The notes under the pieces: model-generated
Databases searched by the model: none
What the model was told of the DNA's origin: nothing
The model's input: the letters and a program-made list of their open reading frames with translations, nothing else
In this document: in pieces, positions 18,755 to 28,455 of the stretch
How positions within the stretch are numbered: the first letter of the stretch is position 1
How the letters are laid out: the number at the start of each line of letters is the position of its first letter
Assembly (NCBI GenBank): GCA_025062155.1
Contig: JANXAM010000010.1
Span: forward strand, 1-64,000
Direction: 5' to 3'
Length of the DNA: 64,000 nucleotides
Source of the DNA: Gloeomargarita sp. SKYB120
GTDB lineage: Bacteria > Cyanobacteriota > Cyanobacteriia > Gloeomargaritales > Gloeomargaritaceae
Made by a program: the position numbers and the translations under genes

Positions 18755-19425
18755 GCCCGCAACGCCCGCAACAAGCGCGTGAGTCCCCGCCAGAATCCGC
18801 CGCTTGGCGTTGGGGGATTGAGCAACTGGTCCAACGTCTCCGCATCGGGGTTGGTGGGAACTTCACCAGCAGGTTGATAGTCGCCGTTGCTGGTCTCTCG
18901 CCAAATTTGCCAGGGGTTGGGGTAACAGCGCAGGACGGCTCCCCCTTCCACCGGGCGCAGGTGATAGGCCGTGACCAAAGTCTGCAAAAACTCTCGCCGC
19001 AATCGCCGGCCCGCATAGCCAATCCCCACAGTGCCTGCATCTTCCAAGCGGGCGTTGAGCAAGATGACTGGACAAGGGGCCGTTTCCACGAGCAACCGAA
19101 CTTCCGTGACAGCTGCCGGATCCGGTGCAATGACCACCACCCCTTGGTCAGTCGGTTGATGGGGTTCCCGCAAGGTTTCCAAGCGCCAGGGCACATCCCC
19201 CCAATCCCGTCGGGCCAGGGCGGCGGCTCCAGCATCGGGAAAAACCACCCGTCCGGCGGCGCCCCATTCCGTGAACGCCTGTAAAAACGCCCACCCTAGC
19301 GCCATGGGTTTCACATCAGGTAGCCACAGTTCCACCAGCAAACGGGTTTCGCCAGCCGCTATCGCCTGTTGAGTCGCCATCTGGGCCTGGGCAATCGCCT
19401 CCGGCAGGGTTTGGGGCAAGGTCAT
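18751..19425 (-). CDS. DUF1995 family protein
   Basis: 224 residues. N-terminal LPQTLPEAIAQAQMATQQAIAAG, the central VVIAPDPAAVTEVRLLVE and the late FLQTLVTAYHLRPVEGGAVLRCYPNPWQIW are characteristic of DUF1995, found in cyanobacteria and plastids; plant LPA3 acts in photosystem II assembly. No signal or membrane segment is seen. Four-base overlap with the convergent small gene. The exact role in cyanobacteria is unknown to me. Confidence 0.85.
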   Translation of the reverse strand: MTLPQTLPEAIAQAQMATQQAIAAGETRLLVELWLPDVKPMALGWAFLQAFTEWGAAGRVVFPDAGAAALARRDWGDVPWRLETLREPHQPTDQGVVVIAPDPAAVTEVRLLVETAPCPVILLNARLEDAGTVGIGYAGRRLRREFLQTLVTAYHLRPVEGGAVLRCYPNPWQIWRETSNGDYQPAGEVPTNPDAETLDQLLNPPTPSGGFWRGLTRLLRALRA

Positions 19426-19490
19426 AGGTGGTCGTTCGCCAGTAAGTCATCTATATTATGGGGAAAATGTCACGCTAAACACTGGTTTGG

Positions 19491-20445
19491 ATGGTCAACT
19501 TTTTACTCGGTCTGCTAGTGGGGGTCATCGGACTCCTATGGATGTGGCAACGCTATCAGCGTGTGCGTTCCCAGTGGCAAAAACGTTTACAGCAATCAGA
19601 AGAAACAACCCAAAGTTACCAGCAAGAACGGGATGCGCTCATTCGGCAATATCAAGAACTGACCCAACGGTTACAGGCGCTGGACGAAGCGTATCAAGCC
19701 GCCGTACAAAGAGTTAAGGAACTTGAACAAGAAAATCAGCGTTACAAACAACAGGTTCAACGCCTGGAAACCGACCATCGAATCGCGATTCAGCGTGTCC
19801 AGGTTCTTGAAGCAGAAAATCAACAATTACAAACCGACTGCACGGACTTCCAGAAATATGCTCAGGCAATTGAAGCAACCCATCAACAAACCCAAGCAGA
19901 CTATCAGGATGCCATTAATCAAATCCAAGTTTTGGAGACACAGAAGCGACAACTACAGCAGCGAGTAGACCAACTCCTAGAGTGCATCAATCAACCAACA
20001 TGCAGACCAGCGTCCTATTGTTTCAGCCGGCACCCAGACGAATTCCCATATTGCTGTCATCTTTGAAGCTACTGAACAAGACCTGTATCCCGATGAAATT
20101 TATGACACTATTCTGAGTATCCTGAAAATCTACGCCAATAGCTTGCCGGAAGAATACCGTCGCCGCCATCACATTTTGCAAGACATTTTGAATTGCAATC
20201 CCCCTTCTGGCCGCCGCGATGAGCTTCAACAAACGATCAAATCCCTATTTGCCAACTATCAAGGCAAAACCGAGCGTCTTGTCCGAGATTTAGTTGATTT
20301 AGGCTTTGAGTTTTTAGATAGCCCGAACCACTACAAGGTGAAATGGTGTGGTGATGACCGTTATGTATTCTCATTTGCGAAAACACCAAGCGACTACCGA
20401 GCCGGTGCCAATATTGCCCGCGACCTGATTCGTTTACTGTTTTGA
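19491..20445 (+). pseudogene. Coiled-coil protein with C-terminal domain, paralog 1, frameshifted
   Basis: A single N-terminal membrane segment (FLLGLLVGVIGLLWMW) leads into about 140 residues of Gln/Glu-rich coiled coil. The first frame then drifts to a short unrelated tail ending at 20066. A second frame, open from 19981 to 20445, carries a conserved globular domain: LYPDEIYDTIL, SLPEEYRRRHHILQDIL, LVDLGFEFL, HYKVKWCGDDRY, TPSDYRAGA. That domain is homologous to the C-terminus of the next gene, where it is in frame with its coiled coil, so I infer one original gene of about 317 residues split by a +1 shift between 19981 and 20064. Codon use is AT-richer than the neighbours. Sequencing error is the alternative. 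Confidence 0.72.
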
Positions 20446-20464
20446 CATGCGAAGGATGGCCATC

Positions 20465-21490
20465 ATGAATACCTTGCGTCGCTTGTACCGTTCTCTAAAA
20501 TATGCTTGCTTCCAATTCATGCATCACTGGAAATACGGCAGCAGTCGTGCTGGTTCTCCGTACTGGGAAAGTGTGATTCAGACCTTAGAAAGGGAAAAGT
20601 CAGTATTGGAACGGCGGAACAGCGAACTCAGGCGGGTCAATCAAGAACTTCAGAGCGAGCGCCAGCAATTGCGATATCAAGTTGACCAGATGACTAGGGA
20701 GAATCGAGAACTTGCTAATCAAAAACTTATCCTGCAGGGGCGTTGTCAGGAGTTAGCTGACCGACTGGGTCAATGGCAACAGGAAAATCAAAGTCTCAGA
20801 AACCAGCTCCAGCAATTGCAAGTTGAAAAGGTTCAGCTACAACAGGAGAACCAGAATTTTGCAGGTCAGCTCCAGCAATTGCAAATCGAAGTAACTGGCT
20901 ACAAAGAAAGCCTAGATAGATAAAACCAGTACTTACAGGATTTGGCTCAAGAAAACGAAGCCCTGCAAGTCGCTCTCCACCAGCAGGAGCAAGAATGTAA
21001 AAAACTGCAAAGTCAAACGGAGCAGCAAGCGCAAGAAATTGCTCAACTACGGGAGCAGTTAGAATGGTACCGGAAACCGAGTTCGAATCTGGAATTTAGA
21101 ACCGGTGAGCGCGGCCTTTACGAAGGTGAAATACGGGACATGATACTGATGATTCTCAGGCAACATCTCGAAAGTTTACCGGCGGATCCGAGAGACTATC
21201 CACGACGCAAGGATATTCTACGCGATGTACTAGCGCATAATTCCCGTCACGGTGAAATGGACCAACTCCGCCAGAATATTAGACAGCTCTTTCAGGGTTA
21301 CACGAAGTGGAATGACCGTATTGGCGAAGAATTGAGACATTTGGGTTTTCAATACTCAACCGACGGTGAACATTGCAAGGTAACTTGGCGCGGTGATAAG
21401 CGCTATACCGTTACCATCTCGACAACACCGGGTGACAAAAAGAATGCAGGCCACACTGTTATACAGAACTTCAACCAAACGTTTTTCTGA
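20465..21490 (+). pseudogene. Coiled-coil protein with C-terminal domain, paralog 2, interrupted by in-frame TAA
   Basis: ATG at 20465 follows GAAGGA; in-frame ATGs at 20447 and 20456 are alternatives. About 150 residues of coiled coil run to SLDR, then TAA at 20921-20923, and the same frame continues with NQYLQDLAQENEALQ and more heptads to residue about 215. The C-terminal domain follows (LYEGEIRDMIL, RRKDILRDVL, EELRHLGFQY, HCKVTWRGDKRY, TPGDKKNAG). The TAA is one transition from CAA (Gln), the commonest residue around it. It therefore looks like a recent nonsense mutation; readthrough or reinitiation at ATG or TTG near 20942 is possible. Unlike paralog 1 it has no clear membrane segment. 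Confidence 0.72.
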
Positions 21491-21541
21491 AGAGTCATTC
21501 GCCTACTATGGAAAAAGAAGGGGCTGGGAGATAGGGAGCGA

Positions 21542-22807
21542 ATGGAACAGCGGGCGCGGAAGGTGGTGTTGGCCTACTCGGGCGGGGTGGACACAACGGT
21601 GTGCATTCCTTACCTGCGGCACGAATGGGGCGTCGAGGAAATCATTGCGCTAACGGTGGATGTGGGACAAGGGCTGACGCTGGAGATGGCGGACGCACCG
21701 GAACTGGAAACCCGCCGGCAGCAGGAATTGGAAGCCATTCGCACGAAAGCCTTGGCCGCCGGCGCTAATGTGGCTTTGGTAAAAGACGCGCGGGAGACGT
21801 TTGTGCGGGAGTATGCCCTGCCGGCGATTCAGGCCAATGCCCTCTACGAGGGTCGCTATCCGCTTTCGACGGCGCTGGCTCGCCCCTTGATCGCTCGCCT
21901 GCTGGTGGAAGTGGCCGAAGAGTACGGCGCGGATGCGGTGGCCCACGGTTGCACAGGCAAGGGCAATGACCAGGTGCGGTTTGATGTGGCGATTGCGGCG
22001 TTGAATCCCCGGCTGAAAGTCCTGGCGCCGGCGCGGGAATGGGGCATGAGCCGCGAGCAGACGATTGCCTACGGGGAGCGATTTGGGCTGAGTTTTCCGG
22101 TCAAAAAGTCGTCCCCCTACAGCATTGACAGTAATTTGTTGGGGCAAAGTATTGAGGCGGGGCCGCTGGAAGACCCCTGGCTGGAACCACCGGAAGAGAT
22201 TTACACGCTGACCCGTTCGGTCGCCCAAGCGCCCCCTTTGCCGGAGTACATCACGGTGGATTTTGTCCAGGGACAACCGGTGGGTGTGAATGAGGAACCC
22301 CTGCCGCCAGTGGCGTTGATGGAGCAGTTGAATTTCCTGGCGGGGCGACATGGCGTAGGCCGGATTGACATGATCGAAAACCGGCTGGTGGGGATTAAAT
22401 CGCGGGAGGTGTACGAGGCGCCAGGGTTAGCGGTGTTGATAACGGCGCACCAAGCCCTGGAAAGTTTGACCCTGACGCGGGATGTGACCCATTACAAGTA
22501 TGGGATTGAGCGCACCTATGCCGAACTGGTCTATAACGGGTTGTGGTTTAGCCCCCTGAAAGCGGCACTGGATGCGTTTATTCAAGAGACACAAAAACGG
22601 GTGACAGGGACAATTCGCTTGCGGCTCCATAAGGGCACGGCAACGGTGGTGGGGTGGCAATCGCCCTATTCCCTTTATGACCCTGATTTGGCGACCTATA
22701 CCGAAGGGGACCGGTTTGACCACCAAGCAGCGGAAGGATTCATTTATGTGTGGGGATTGCCGCTGCGGGTCTGGGCGCAAGTGGGACAAAAGCATCCGCC
22801 GGTTTAA
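21542..22807 (+). CDS. argG: Argininosuccinate synthase
   Basis: 421 residues. N-terminal ATP-binding [15 protein letters not shown] (10-24), then [28 protein letters not shown] and the C-terminal [19 protein letters not shown]. It condenses citrulline and aspartate to argininosuccinate in arginine synthesis. It heads a run of five same-strand genes with gaps of 22-33 bp (argG, HD, upp, small membrane protein, aroA). GC content returns to the genome norm here after the AT-rich coiled-coil patch. Confidence 0.97.
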   Translation: MEQRARKVVLAYSGGVDTTVCIPYLRHEWGVEEIIALTVDVGQGLTLEMADAPELETRRQQELEAIRTKALAAGANVALVKDARETFVREYALPAIQANALYEGRYPLSTALARPLIARLLVEVAEEYGADAVAHGCTGKGNDQVRFDVAIAALNPRLKVLAPAREWGMSREQTIAYGERFGLSFPVKKSSPYSIDSNLLGQSIEAGPLEDPWLEPPEEIYTLTRSVAQAPPLPEYITVDFVQGQPVGVNEEPLPPVALMEQLNFLAGRHGVGRIDMIENRLVGIKSREVYEAPGLAVLITAHQALESLTLTRDVTHYKYGIERTYAELVYNGLWFSPLKAALDAFIQETQKRVTGTIRLRLHKGTATVVGWQSPYSLYDPDLATYTEGDRFDHQAAEGFIYVWGLPLRVWAQVGQKHPPV

Positions 22808-22829
22808 GGGTTAAAGTGGAAGAAAAACG

Positions 22830-24113
22830 ATGGGCAAAACCCGCACGTATCATGACCCAGTGCATGGGGCAATTACGCTCGATGGGCGGGACCCGGTCGA
22901 GGCGCTGTTGATTCGTTTGATTGATACACCCCCATTTCAACGCCTGCGCCGGTTGCGTCAATTGGGAGCGGCCAGTTTTACGTTTCATGGGGCGGAAGGG
23001 TCGCGGTTTACCCATTCGCTGGGGGTGTTGTGGGTGGCGCGCCGCGTGTTTGACCGGTTGCAAAATCATTACCCAGAATTAAAACCCCATCGGGCGGTGG
23101 TATTGGTAGCGGCGTTGTTTCACGATTTGGGTCATGGCCCCTACAGTCACACCGGCGAAGAAATGTTCCATTATCACCATGAACATTGGACGCAAAAAAT
23201 TCTGGAACAGGACCCCAGCATTCGTTCGCTTTTAGATGGGTTTGACTCCGAATTGATGCCGAAGGTTTTGCAAGTTTATCAACAGGTCTATCCCCTAAAG
23301 TTTGTGGGGCAATGGGTGTCGGGACAATTGGACTGCGACCGGTTGGATTATCTGATGCGGGATAGTTATCTGACTGGGGCGGCCTACGGGCGGTTGGATT
23401 TAGACCGGATTCTGGCGGCGATTGATTACGACCCCGATAGCGGCGGGTTAGTCGTGCATCGCAAGGGGCTGGCGGCGATTGAACATTACCTGGTGGTGCG
23501 CTATTTCATGTATGTCCAGGTGTACAGCCATCGCAAAAATGTGGCGGCCACGTGGATGCTCTGCCGGTTGATAGAGCGCGCCAAACAAGACCCCCAAGTG
23601 CTCTTTTGTGACTCAACAATGCACCGCTGGCTAACTCAACCCATCGAGGCGCTCGAACTCCCGGATTATTTAGCCGCCGATGATGACGTTGTGAACTATC
23701 ACCTTCATCGCTGGACAGAGGCATCAGACCCGGTGATTGCGGATTTGTGCCGGCGATTTTTGCAGCGCGATTTGTTCAAAGCGACGGAGGTGACCCGCTG
23801 GAGTGAGGCGCAACAGCAGGAGTTGCTGGCGGATATTCAACAGGCGGTCCGACAAAAGGGCTGGGATGAACACTATTACTGTGGGTTGCACCGCCGTTCC
23901 ATTCGCGGTTACACGCTGTATCAAAAGGGTATCCTGATGCAGACGGATGAGGGTCTGCGGGAGATTAACGAGCTGTCGCCGCTGGTGCAATCGTTGAGTC
24001 ATCCCCACACCCGCGCGTGGTTGATCTATCCCCGTGACGTGACGGAACAGGTGATGACCTGGGTGCAGCGCCACGCCACGGTTCCCGAGGCAACAAATGG
24101 GCAAAGTTTTTAG
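22830..24113 (+). CDS. HD-domain phosphohydrolase (dGTPase/SAMHD1-like)
   Basis: 427 residues. Metal ligands are visible as FTHSLG (H62), HDLGHGPYSH (H98, D99) and a later LDCDRLDYLMRDS. It opens with RTYHDPVHGAITLD, typical of the YwfO/HD superfamily related to SAMHD1 and deoxynucleotide triphosphohydrolases. A dNTPase role is likely but not proved. It sits 22 bp after argG and 33 bp before upp. Confidence 0.9.
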   Translation: MGKTRTYHDPVHGAITLDGRDPVEALLIRLIDTPPFQRLRRLRQLGAASFTFHGAEGSRFTHSLGVLWVARRVFDRLQNHYPELKPHRAVVLVAALFHDLGHGPYSHTGEEMFHYHHEHWTQKILEQDPSIRSLLDGFDSELMPKVLQVYQQVYPLKFVGQWVSGQLDCDRLDYLMRDSYLTGAAYGRLDLDRILAAIDYDPDSGGLVVHRKGLAAIEHYLVVRYFMYVQVYSHRKNVAATWMLCRLIERAKQDPQVLFCDSTMHRWLTQPIEALELPDYLAADDDVVNYHLHRWTEASDPVIADLCRRFLQRDLFKATEVTRWSEAQQQELLADIQQAVRQKGWDEHYYCGLHRRSIRGYTLYQKGILMQTDEGLREINELSPLVQSLSHPHTRAWLIYPRDVTEQVMTWVQRHATVPEATNGQSF

Positions 24114-24146
24114 GGGATAATTGGTTAGGGTTTTCTGGATGGGCTA

Positions 24147-24803
24147 GTGACGCTCCAAGGAACGGTTTATGTGCCCCCGCATCCATTGATCCAGCACTGG
24201 TTGGGGGTGGTGCGGGATAAACAAACGCCGAATGCCCTGTTTCGCCCGGCGCTGGTGGAATTGGGACGCTGGTTGACCTATGAGGCCATCCGGCGGGATT
24301 GGTTGCCGTTGACGACCGCAACGGTGGAAACCCCCCTGGCCCCTGCAACAGCGCAATTTGTGGACCCGACCGTGCCGCTAGTTTTGGTGCCGATTCTGCG
24401 GGCGGGGTTGACCTTGCTGGAGGGGAGCCAGAACCTGTTGCCCCTGGCGCGGGTGTACCACTTTGGAGTGATGCGCAACGAACATACCCTCGAACCGATG
24501 GTCTATCTCAACACCTTACCAGCGCAATTCGACCCCCAGACACGGGTGCTGGTGCTGGACCCGATGCTGGCGACGGGTGGGACAGCCATGACAGCATTGA
24601 CAGCCTTGGTGGAACGGGGCGCCCAACCGGCCTACATTCGCCTGGTTTCGGTCATTGCCGCGCCGCCAGCTTTGCAAAAAATTACGAGCCATTACCCCCA
24701 GGTGCAAATTTACACCGCTGGCATTGACCCCGAACTCAATGACGTCGGTTTTATCGTGCCTGGCTTGGGAGATGCCGGTGACCGGAGCTTCGGGACGGGG
24801 TAA
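24147..24803 (+). CDS. upp: Uracil phosphoribosyltransferase
   Basis: 218 residues starting at GTG (MTLQGTVYVPPHPLIQHW). The PRPP-binding loop is DPMLATGGTAMTAL, and the uracil-binding end is YTAGIDPELNDVGFIVPGLGDAGDRSFGT. It salvages uracil to UMP. Part of the argG-aroA gene run. Confidence 0.96.
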   Translation: MTLQGTVYVPPHPLIQHWLGVVRDKQTPNALFRPALVELGRWLTYEAIRRDWLPLTTATVETPLAPATAQFVDPTVPLVLVPILRAGLTLLEGSQNLLPLARVYHFGVMRNEHTLEPMVYLNTLPAQFDPQTRVLVLDPMLATGGTAMTALTALVERGAQPAYIRLVSVIAAPPALQKITSHYPQVQIYTAGIDPELNDVGFIVPGLGDAGDRSFGTG

Positions 24804-24831
24804 ACTGGGAACAGGACTGGGAGAAATGTCC

Positions 24832-25116
24832 ATGGAATCGCGAGGGGATGGTTTTGGCAAGGGCTTGCTGCTGGGGACCCTGTTTGGCGGTGTCATTGGC
24901 GGCGTCCTAGGGGTGATCATTGCCAATCGGTTAACGGCGCAATCCCGACCCCAACCTGTGAAAGCAGCCGGCAATAGTAACAACCTGCGCCAGAACCTAG
25001 AGGAGAAAATCAACCAGTTGAACGAAACAATTGACCAGGTGCGCGACCAACTGGCCCAGGCGAGTGCCGCCGCGAGTGAACCTGTCCCCGAACCCAGCGG
25101 GCGAGAATCTCCATGA
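24832..25116 (+). CDS. Small single-pass membrane protein, YtxH-like
   Basis: 94 residues. A glycine-rich membrane segment ([24 protein letters not shown], about 9-32) is followed by a short coiled coil ([21 protein letters not shown]) and an acidic Pro tail. This matches the YtxH-like pattern, small membrane proteins of unknown function. The ATG at 24832 has GGGAG eight bases upstream; the one at 24826 is too close. Its TGA overlaps the ATG of aroA (ATGA). Confidence 0.72.
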   Translation: MESRGDGFGKGLLLGTLFGGVIGGVLGVIIANRLTAQSRPQPVKAAGNSNNLRQNLEEKINQLNETIDQVRDQLAQASAAASEPVPEPSGRESP

Positions 25117-26441
25117 CAGTCGAGCGCTCGCTGCTGGCGTTTACTGCTGACGGCGTTCTCCTGCAACCCCCACCGGACTTCACCTTGCGGGGAACGGTGC
25201 AAGTGCCAGGCGATAAGTCCATTTCCCATCGCGCCTTGATCATTGGCTGCTTGGCCCAGGGGACCACCGTCATTGAAGGGATACTGCCTGCTGCCGACCC
25301 CCAGAGTACGGCCCAGTGTTTACGGGCGTTGGGGCATCGGATTTCGCCGCTCAATCCCCAACGCGTGGAAGTCACACCGGGAGCCTGGCAAGAACCGGAC
25401 CAGGTGCTGGACTGCGGCAATTCCGGGACCACGATGCGCTTGCTGGCGGGCGTGCTCGCGGGTCGGGTGGAGCAGTTTTTCGTACTCACAGGGGATGCGT
25501 CGCTGCGGAGCCGGCCCATGCAACGGGTGGTTACGCCCTTACGCCAGATGGGTGCGGTGATGGATGGCCGCCAGAATGGGACGCGGGCGCCTTTGGCGAT
25601 TCGGGGACAGCGGTTGCGGGCGATTGACTACGAAAGCCCGGTGGCGTCAGCCCAAGTGAAATCAGCGATTTTGCTGGCGGGATTAACGTGTGCGGGCGTG
25701 ACCCAGGTGCGCGAACCCTACCCATCGCGGGACCACACGGAACGAATGCTGAAAGCCTTTGGGGCTGACATCGCCTGGGAAAACGCCGTGGTGGAACTGC
25801 GGGGGGGTGCCACGTTGCACGGTCAACGGGTAGTGGTGCCAGGGGACATAAGTTCGGCAGCGTTCTGGCTGGTGGCGGGCGCCATTACCCCCGGCGCAGA
25901 CATTGTGATGACTAACGTGGGTGTCAATCCCAGCCGCACCGGTATCTTGGAAGTTCTGGAAGCGATGGGAGCGCGGATTGAATGGCTGAACCAGCGGGAG
26001 GTAGCGGGCGAACCCTTAGCCGATATCCGGGTGCAACACAGCGCGCTCCGGGGGGCAACCATTGGCGGCGCGTTGATTCCCCGCTTGATTGATGAGATTC
26101 CCATTTTGACCGTGGCGGCGGCCTTTGCCCAAGGGAAGACGGTGATCCGGGATGCGGCGGAACTGCGGGTGAAAGAGAGCGACCGGCTGACTGCGATGGC
26201 AACCCAATTGACCCGGATGGGCGTGCAGGTAGAAGAATACCCAGATGGTTTGACCATCTACGGGACCGACAAACCGCTGGTGGGCGCGGATTTGCATACC
26301 TACGACGACCACCGGATTGCCATGGCCTTGGCGATTGCGGCGTTAAACGCGCAGGGCAACTCTCATTTAGCGCCCGCCGATTGTGTGCGGATTTCCTATC
26401 CCGAATTCTGGGAGACGTTGCAGCAGCTCTATCACGGTTAA
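25113..26441 (+). CDS. aroA: 3-phosphoshikimate 1-carboxyvinyltransferase (EPSP synthase)
   Basis: 442 residues. [15 protein letters not shown] near 30-44, [13 protein letters not shown], the [13 protein letters not shown] loop and [32 protein letters not shown] all mark AroA. It joins shikimate-3-phosphate and PEP in aromatic amino acid synthesis. The ATG overlaps the preceding stop (ATGA), and the 3' end overlaps the convergent kinase gene by 4 bp. Confidence 0.97.
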   Translation: MTVERSLLAFTADGVLLQPPPDFTLRGTVQVPGDKSISHRALIIGCLAQGTTVIEGILPAADPQSTAQCLRALGHRISPLNPQRVEVTPGAWQEPDQVLDCGNSGTTMRLLAGVLAGRVEQFFVLTGDASLRSRPMQRVVTPLRQMGAVMDGRQNGTRAPLAIRGQRLRAIDYESPVASAQVKSAILLAGLTCAGVTQVREPYPSRDHTERMLKAFGADIAWENAVVELRGGATLHGQRVVVPGDISSAAFWLVAGAITPGADIVMTNVGVNPSRTGILEVLEAMGARIEWLNQREVAGEPLADIRVQHSALRGATIGGALIPRLIDEIPILTVAAAFAQGKTVIRDAAELRVKESDRLTAMATQLTRMGVQVEEYPDGLTIYGTDKPLVGADLHTYDDHRIAMALAIAALNAQGNSHLAPADCVRISYPEFWETLQQLYHG

Positions 26442-27700
26442 TCCTTTGGCCCCAGCAGCAGGAACTCCAATTTATTCAAGTCCCTGAGAGCGTCGGCGGC
26501 GGACGGATACCGGTCTTGGGGATAATAGCGGGTCATGGCTTGCAAGATGTTCAATAAATGACCGTTTTGGGGGGTGCGCCAGGGGGTCAAATCCAGTTCG
26601 CCGTTGTGAACATCCCAGGGCAAATCGGTCGGAGGAACGCCCGTCAGCGCCTGCAGAGCCACCATGCCCAACGCATACAGGTCACTGTTGAATTCGGGGT
26701 AGCCCATGAGTTGTTCAATGGGTGCATACCCCCGCGTGCCAATCGAGACGCTGGCGGCATAGGGATCAGGTTGGGGCGACATTTCTTTCACCGCGCCAAA
26801 ATCTATCAAAAAATAGTGGTCGCTTGCTGCTTCGTAGATGATGTTATCGGGTTTGATGTCGCGATGAATGACCGAGTGCCGGTGCATAAATTTCAGGATT
26901 TTGAGTAGATTTTTCACTAGGCCAAATACGGCTGGGACAGGCCAAGGCTTGCCATCGGCGAAACGTTCTCGCAACGACGGCCCGGCGATGAATTCTTCCA
27001 CCAGATAAAAGTCCCCATCCTGTTCAAAATAGGCCAACAGGCGGGGAATGTGTTTGTAATGGCCTAGATTTTCCAGCACTCGAGCTTCCCGTTGAAACAA
27101 TTGGCGGGTGCGCCGCAGTTTTTCGGGTTCCGTCAGAGGCACAGAGAGCAATTTTTTGACGACACACAGGGGCTTACCGGGCCGGTGCCAGTCCTGAGCG
27201 AGATACGTGCGCCCAAATCCGCCTTCCCCCAGCGGTCGCAGAATCTCGTAACGTCCCCCCAGGTGCGATGCCAATGTAGGCTTTGTCGCCTGGATACTCC
27301 GCACTGTCGCCAGTTGCGCCGCCACCCGAGCTGCTACCACCGGTAAATCCAGGGGTTTGGTGATGTAGTCATTCGCGCCCGCTTGCAGGGCAGTCACGAC
27401 ATCGGCGCTTGCTGCCCGACCCGTCACCATAATCACCGGTAGGACGCCTGGCGGGTGGGTTTAGCGAATCACTTTCAGCAAGTCCAGCCCCGTCATCCCT
27501 GGCAATAGCCAATCCAGCAACACCAAATCCCACCGGTCGCTTTGCAACAACTGGAGCGCTGTTTCGGGTTCACTGGCCGTTGCGACGCGGTAGTTGCCCT
27601 GCTGGCTGAGGAACCGTTGTAAGAGCTTGCGCATCAGGGGGTCGTCATCTACGACCAGCAGCGACGCCGACGTGCCCACATCCGTTTTCTCGTCTTCCAT
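26438..27700 (-). pseudogene. Receiver-Ser/Thr kinase hybrid interrupted by in-frame TAA
   Basis: From 27700 the frame encodes a response-regulator receiver (LLVVDDDPLMRKLL, phospho-Asp strand LVLLDWLLPGMTGLDLLKVIR), then TAA at 27461-27463. The same frame continues THPPGVLPVIMVTG and the receiver C-terminus (ALQAGANDYITKPLDL), followed by a complete Hanks-type kinase (LGEGGFGRTYLA, HRDIKPDN, LIDFGAVKE, SIGTRGYAPIEQ). The stop falls inside the receiver fold, at a position where a polar residue is expected; TAA is one transition from CAA. The kinase half could still be made alone from an internal start. Sequencing error is the other explanation. It overlaps aroA by 4 bp at the 3' end. Confidence 0.78.
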
Positions 27701-27801
27701 TACCAAACACTCCGACCCCCCACCGCTTATCTTAAAGGGTTGCAGCGGCGAGAAAGTCAACCCCCGTTAGGATGGAATTGACGGTGGTGTTGCGAGCAGC
27801 G

Positions 27802-28443
27802 ATGGATTGGGCCAGCGTGGTTCACCAGGTCAAAACCGCTGCGTCGCCGGGGGCTTTGGTGGCGGCGGTGCAACGGGTCGCTGAATGGCCGGAGCCGTCC
27901 CAGGCGATTCCTTTGTTGATCGAGGTGCTGGGGTACAACAACCCGGCGGCGGCGCAGGTGGCCATCGCCAGTTTGCAGCGCTGGGGACGACAGGCGGTAC
28001 CCGAATTGCTGGCACGGTTGGATGGCTACAACTATGGGGCCAGAGCCTATGCCGTGCGGGTCCTGGCGCACATTGGCGACCCCCGCGCTTTAGAGGTCTT
28101 GGAACAGGCGGCGCGCTACGACTTTGCTCCGAGTGTGCGGCGGGCGGCGATTCGGGGTTTGGGCAACATACAGTGGCAGGAACTGGCAACGCCAGAACCC
28201 TTACAGGAACGGGTGGCCCAGGCGCTCCGGGATTTGAGTGGCGATGGCGATTGGGGAATTCGCTATGCCGTGATTGTCGCCTGGGAATTGTGGCACCAGC
28301 GGGGGTTGCCGGGCTTTTTGCAGCCGCAGATGGACGCTTTACTCCAGCAGTTAGCCCGAGATGAGGACCGGGTTGTCCAAGCGCGCGCCCAGTGGGCTCT
28401 GCAAAGGTCTGATAAGTACGTTACCATGCCAAAAGAAGTCTGA
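27802..28443 (+). CDS. cpcF: Phycocyanobilin lyase subunit CpcF (HEAT-repeat)
   Basis: 213 residues of HEAT-like repeats. The stretches IPLLIEVLGYNNPAAA, LLARLDGYNYGARAYA, RVLAHIGDPRAL and DFAPSVRRAAIRGLG closely follow CpcF, the partner of CpcE in attaching phycocyanobilin to the alpha subunit of phycocyanin. The ATG at 27802 gives the normal length; one at 27772 is an alternative. Neither cpcE nor the cpcBA genes are adjacent, so this subunit is separated from its usual partners. mrp follows 12 bp later. Confidence 0.75.
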   Translation: MDWASVVHQVKTAASPGALVAAVQRVAEWPEPSQAIPLLIEVLGYNNPAAAQVAIASLQRWGRQAVPELLARLDGYNYGARAYAVRVLAHIGDPRALEVLEQAARYDFAPSVRRAAIRGLGNIQWQELATPEPLQERVAQALRDLSGDGDWGIRYAVIVAWELWHQRGLPGFLQPQMDALLQQLARDEDRVVQARAQWALQRSDKYVTMPKEV

Positions 28444-28455
28444 AAGAGGCCAGCC

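Noticed and set aside
24420-24449. Pho boxes or NtcA boxes near other genes such as upp or argG
   Set aside because: I looked at the short gaps in the argG-aroA run and saw no arrayed octamers or GTA-N8-TAC with correctly spaced TA-N3-T.
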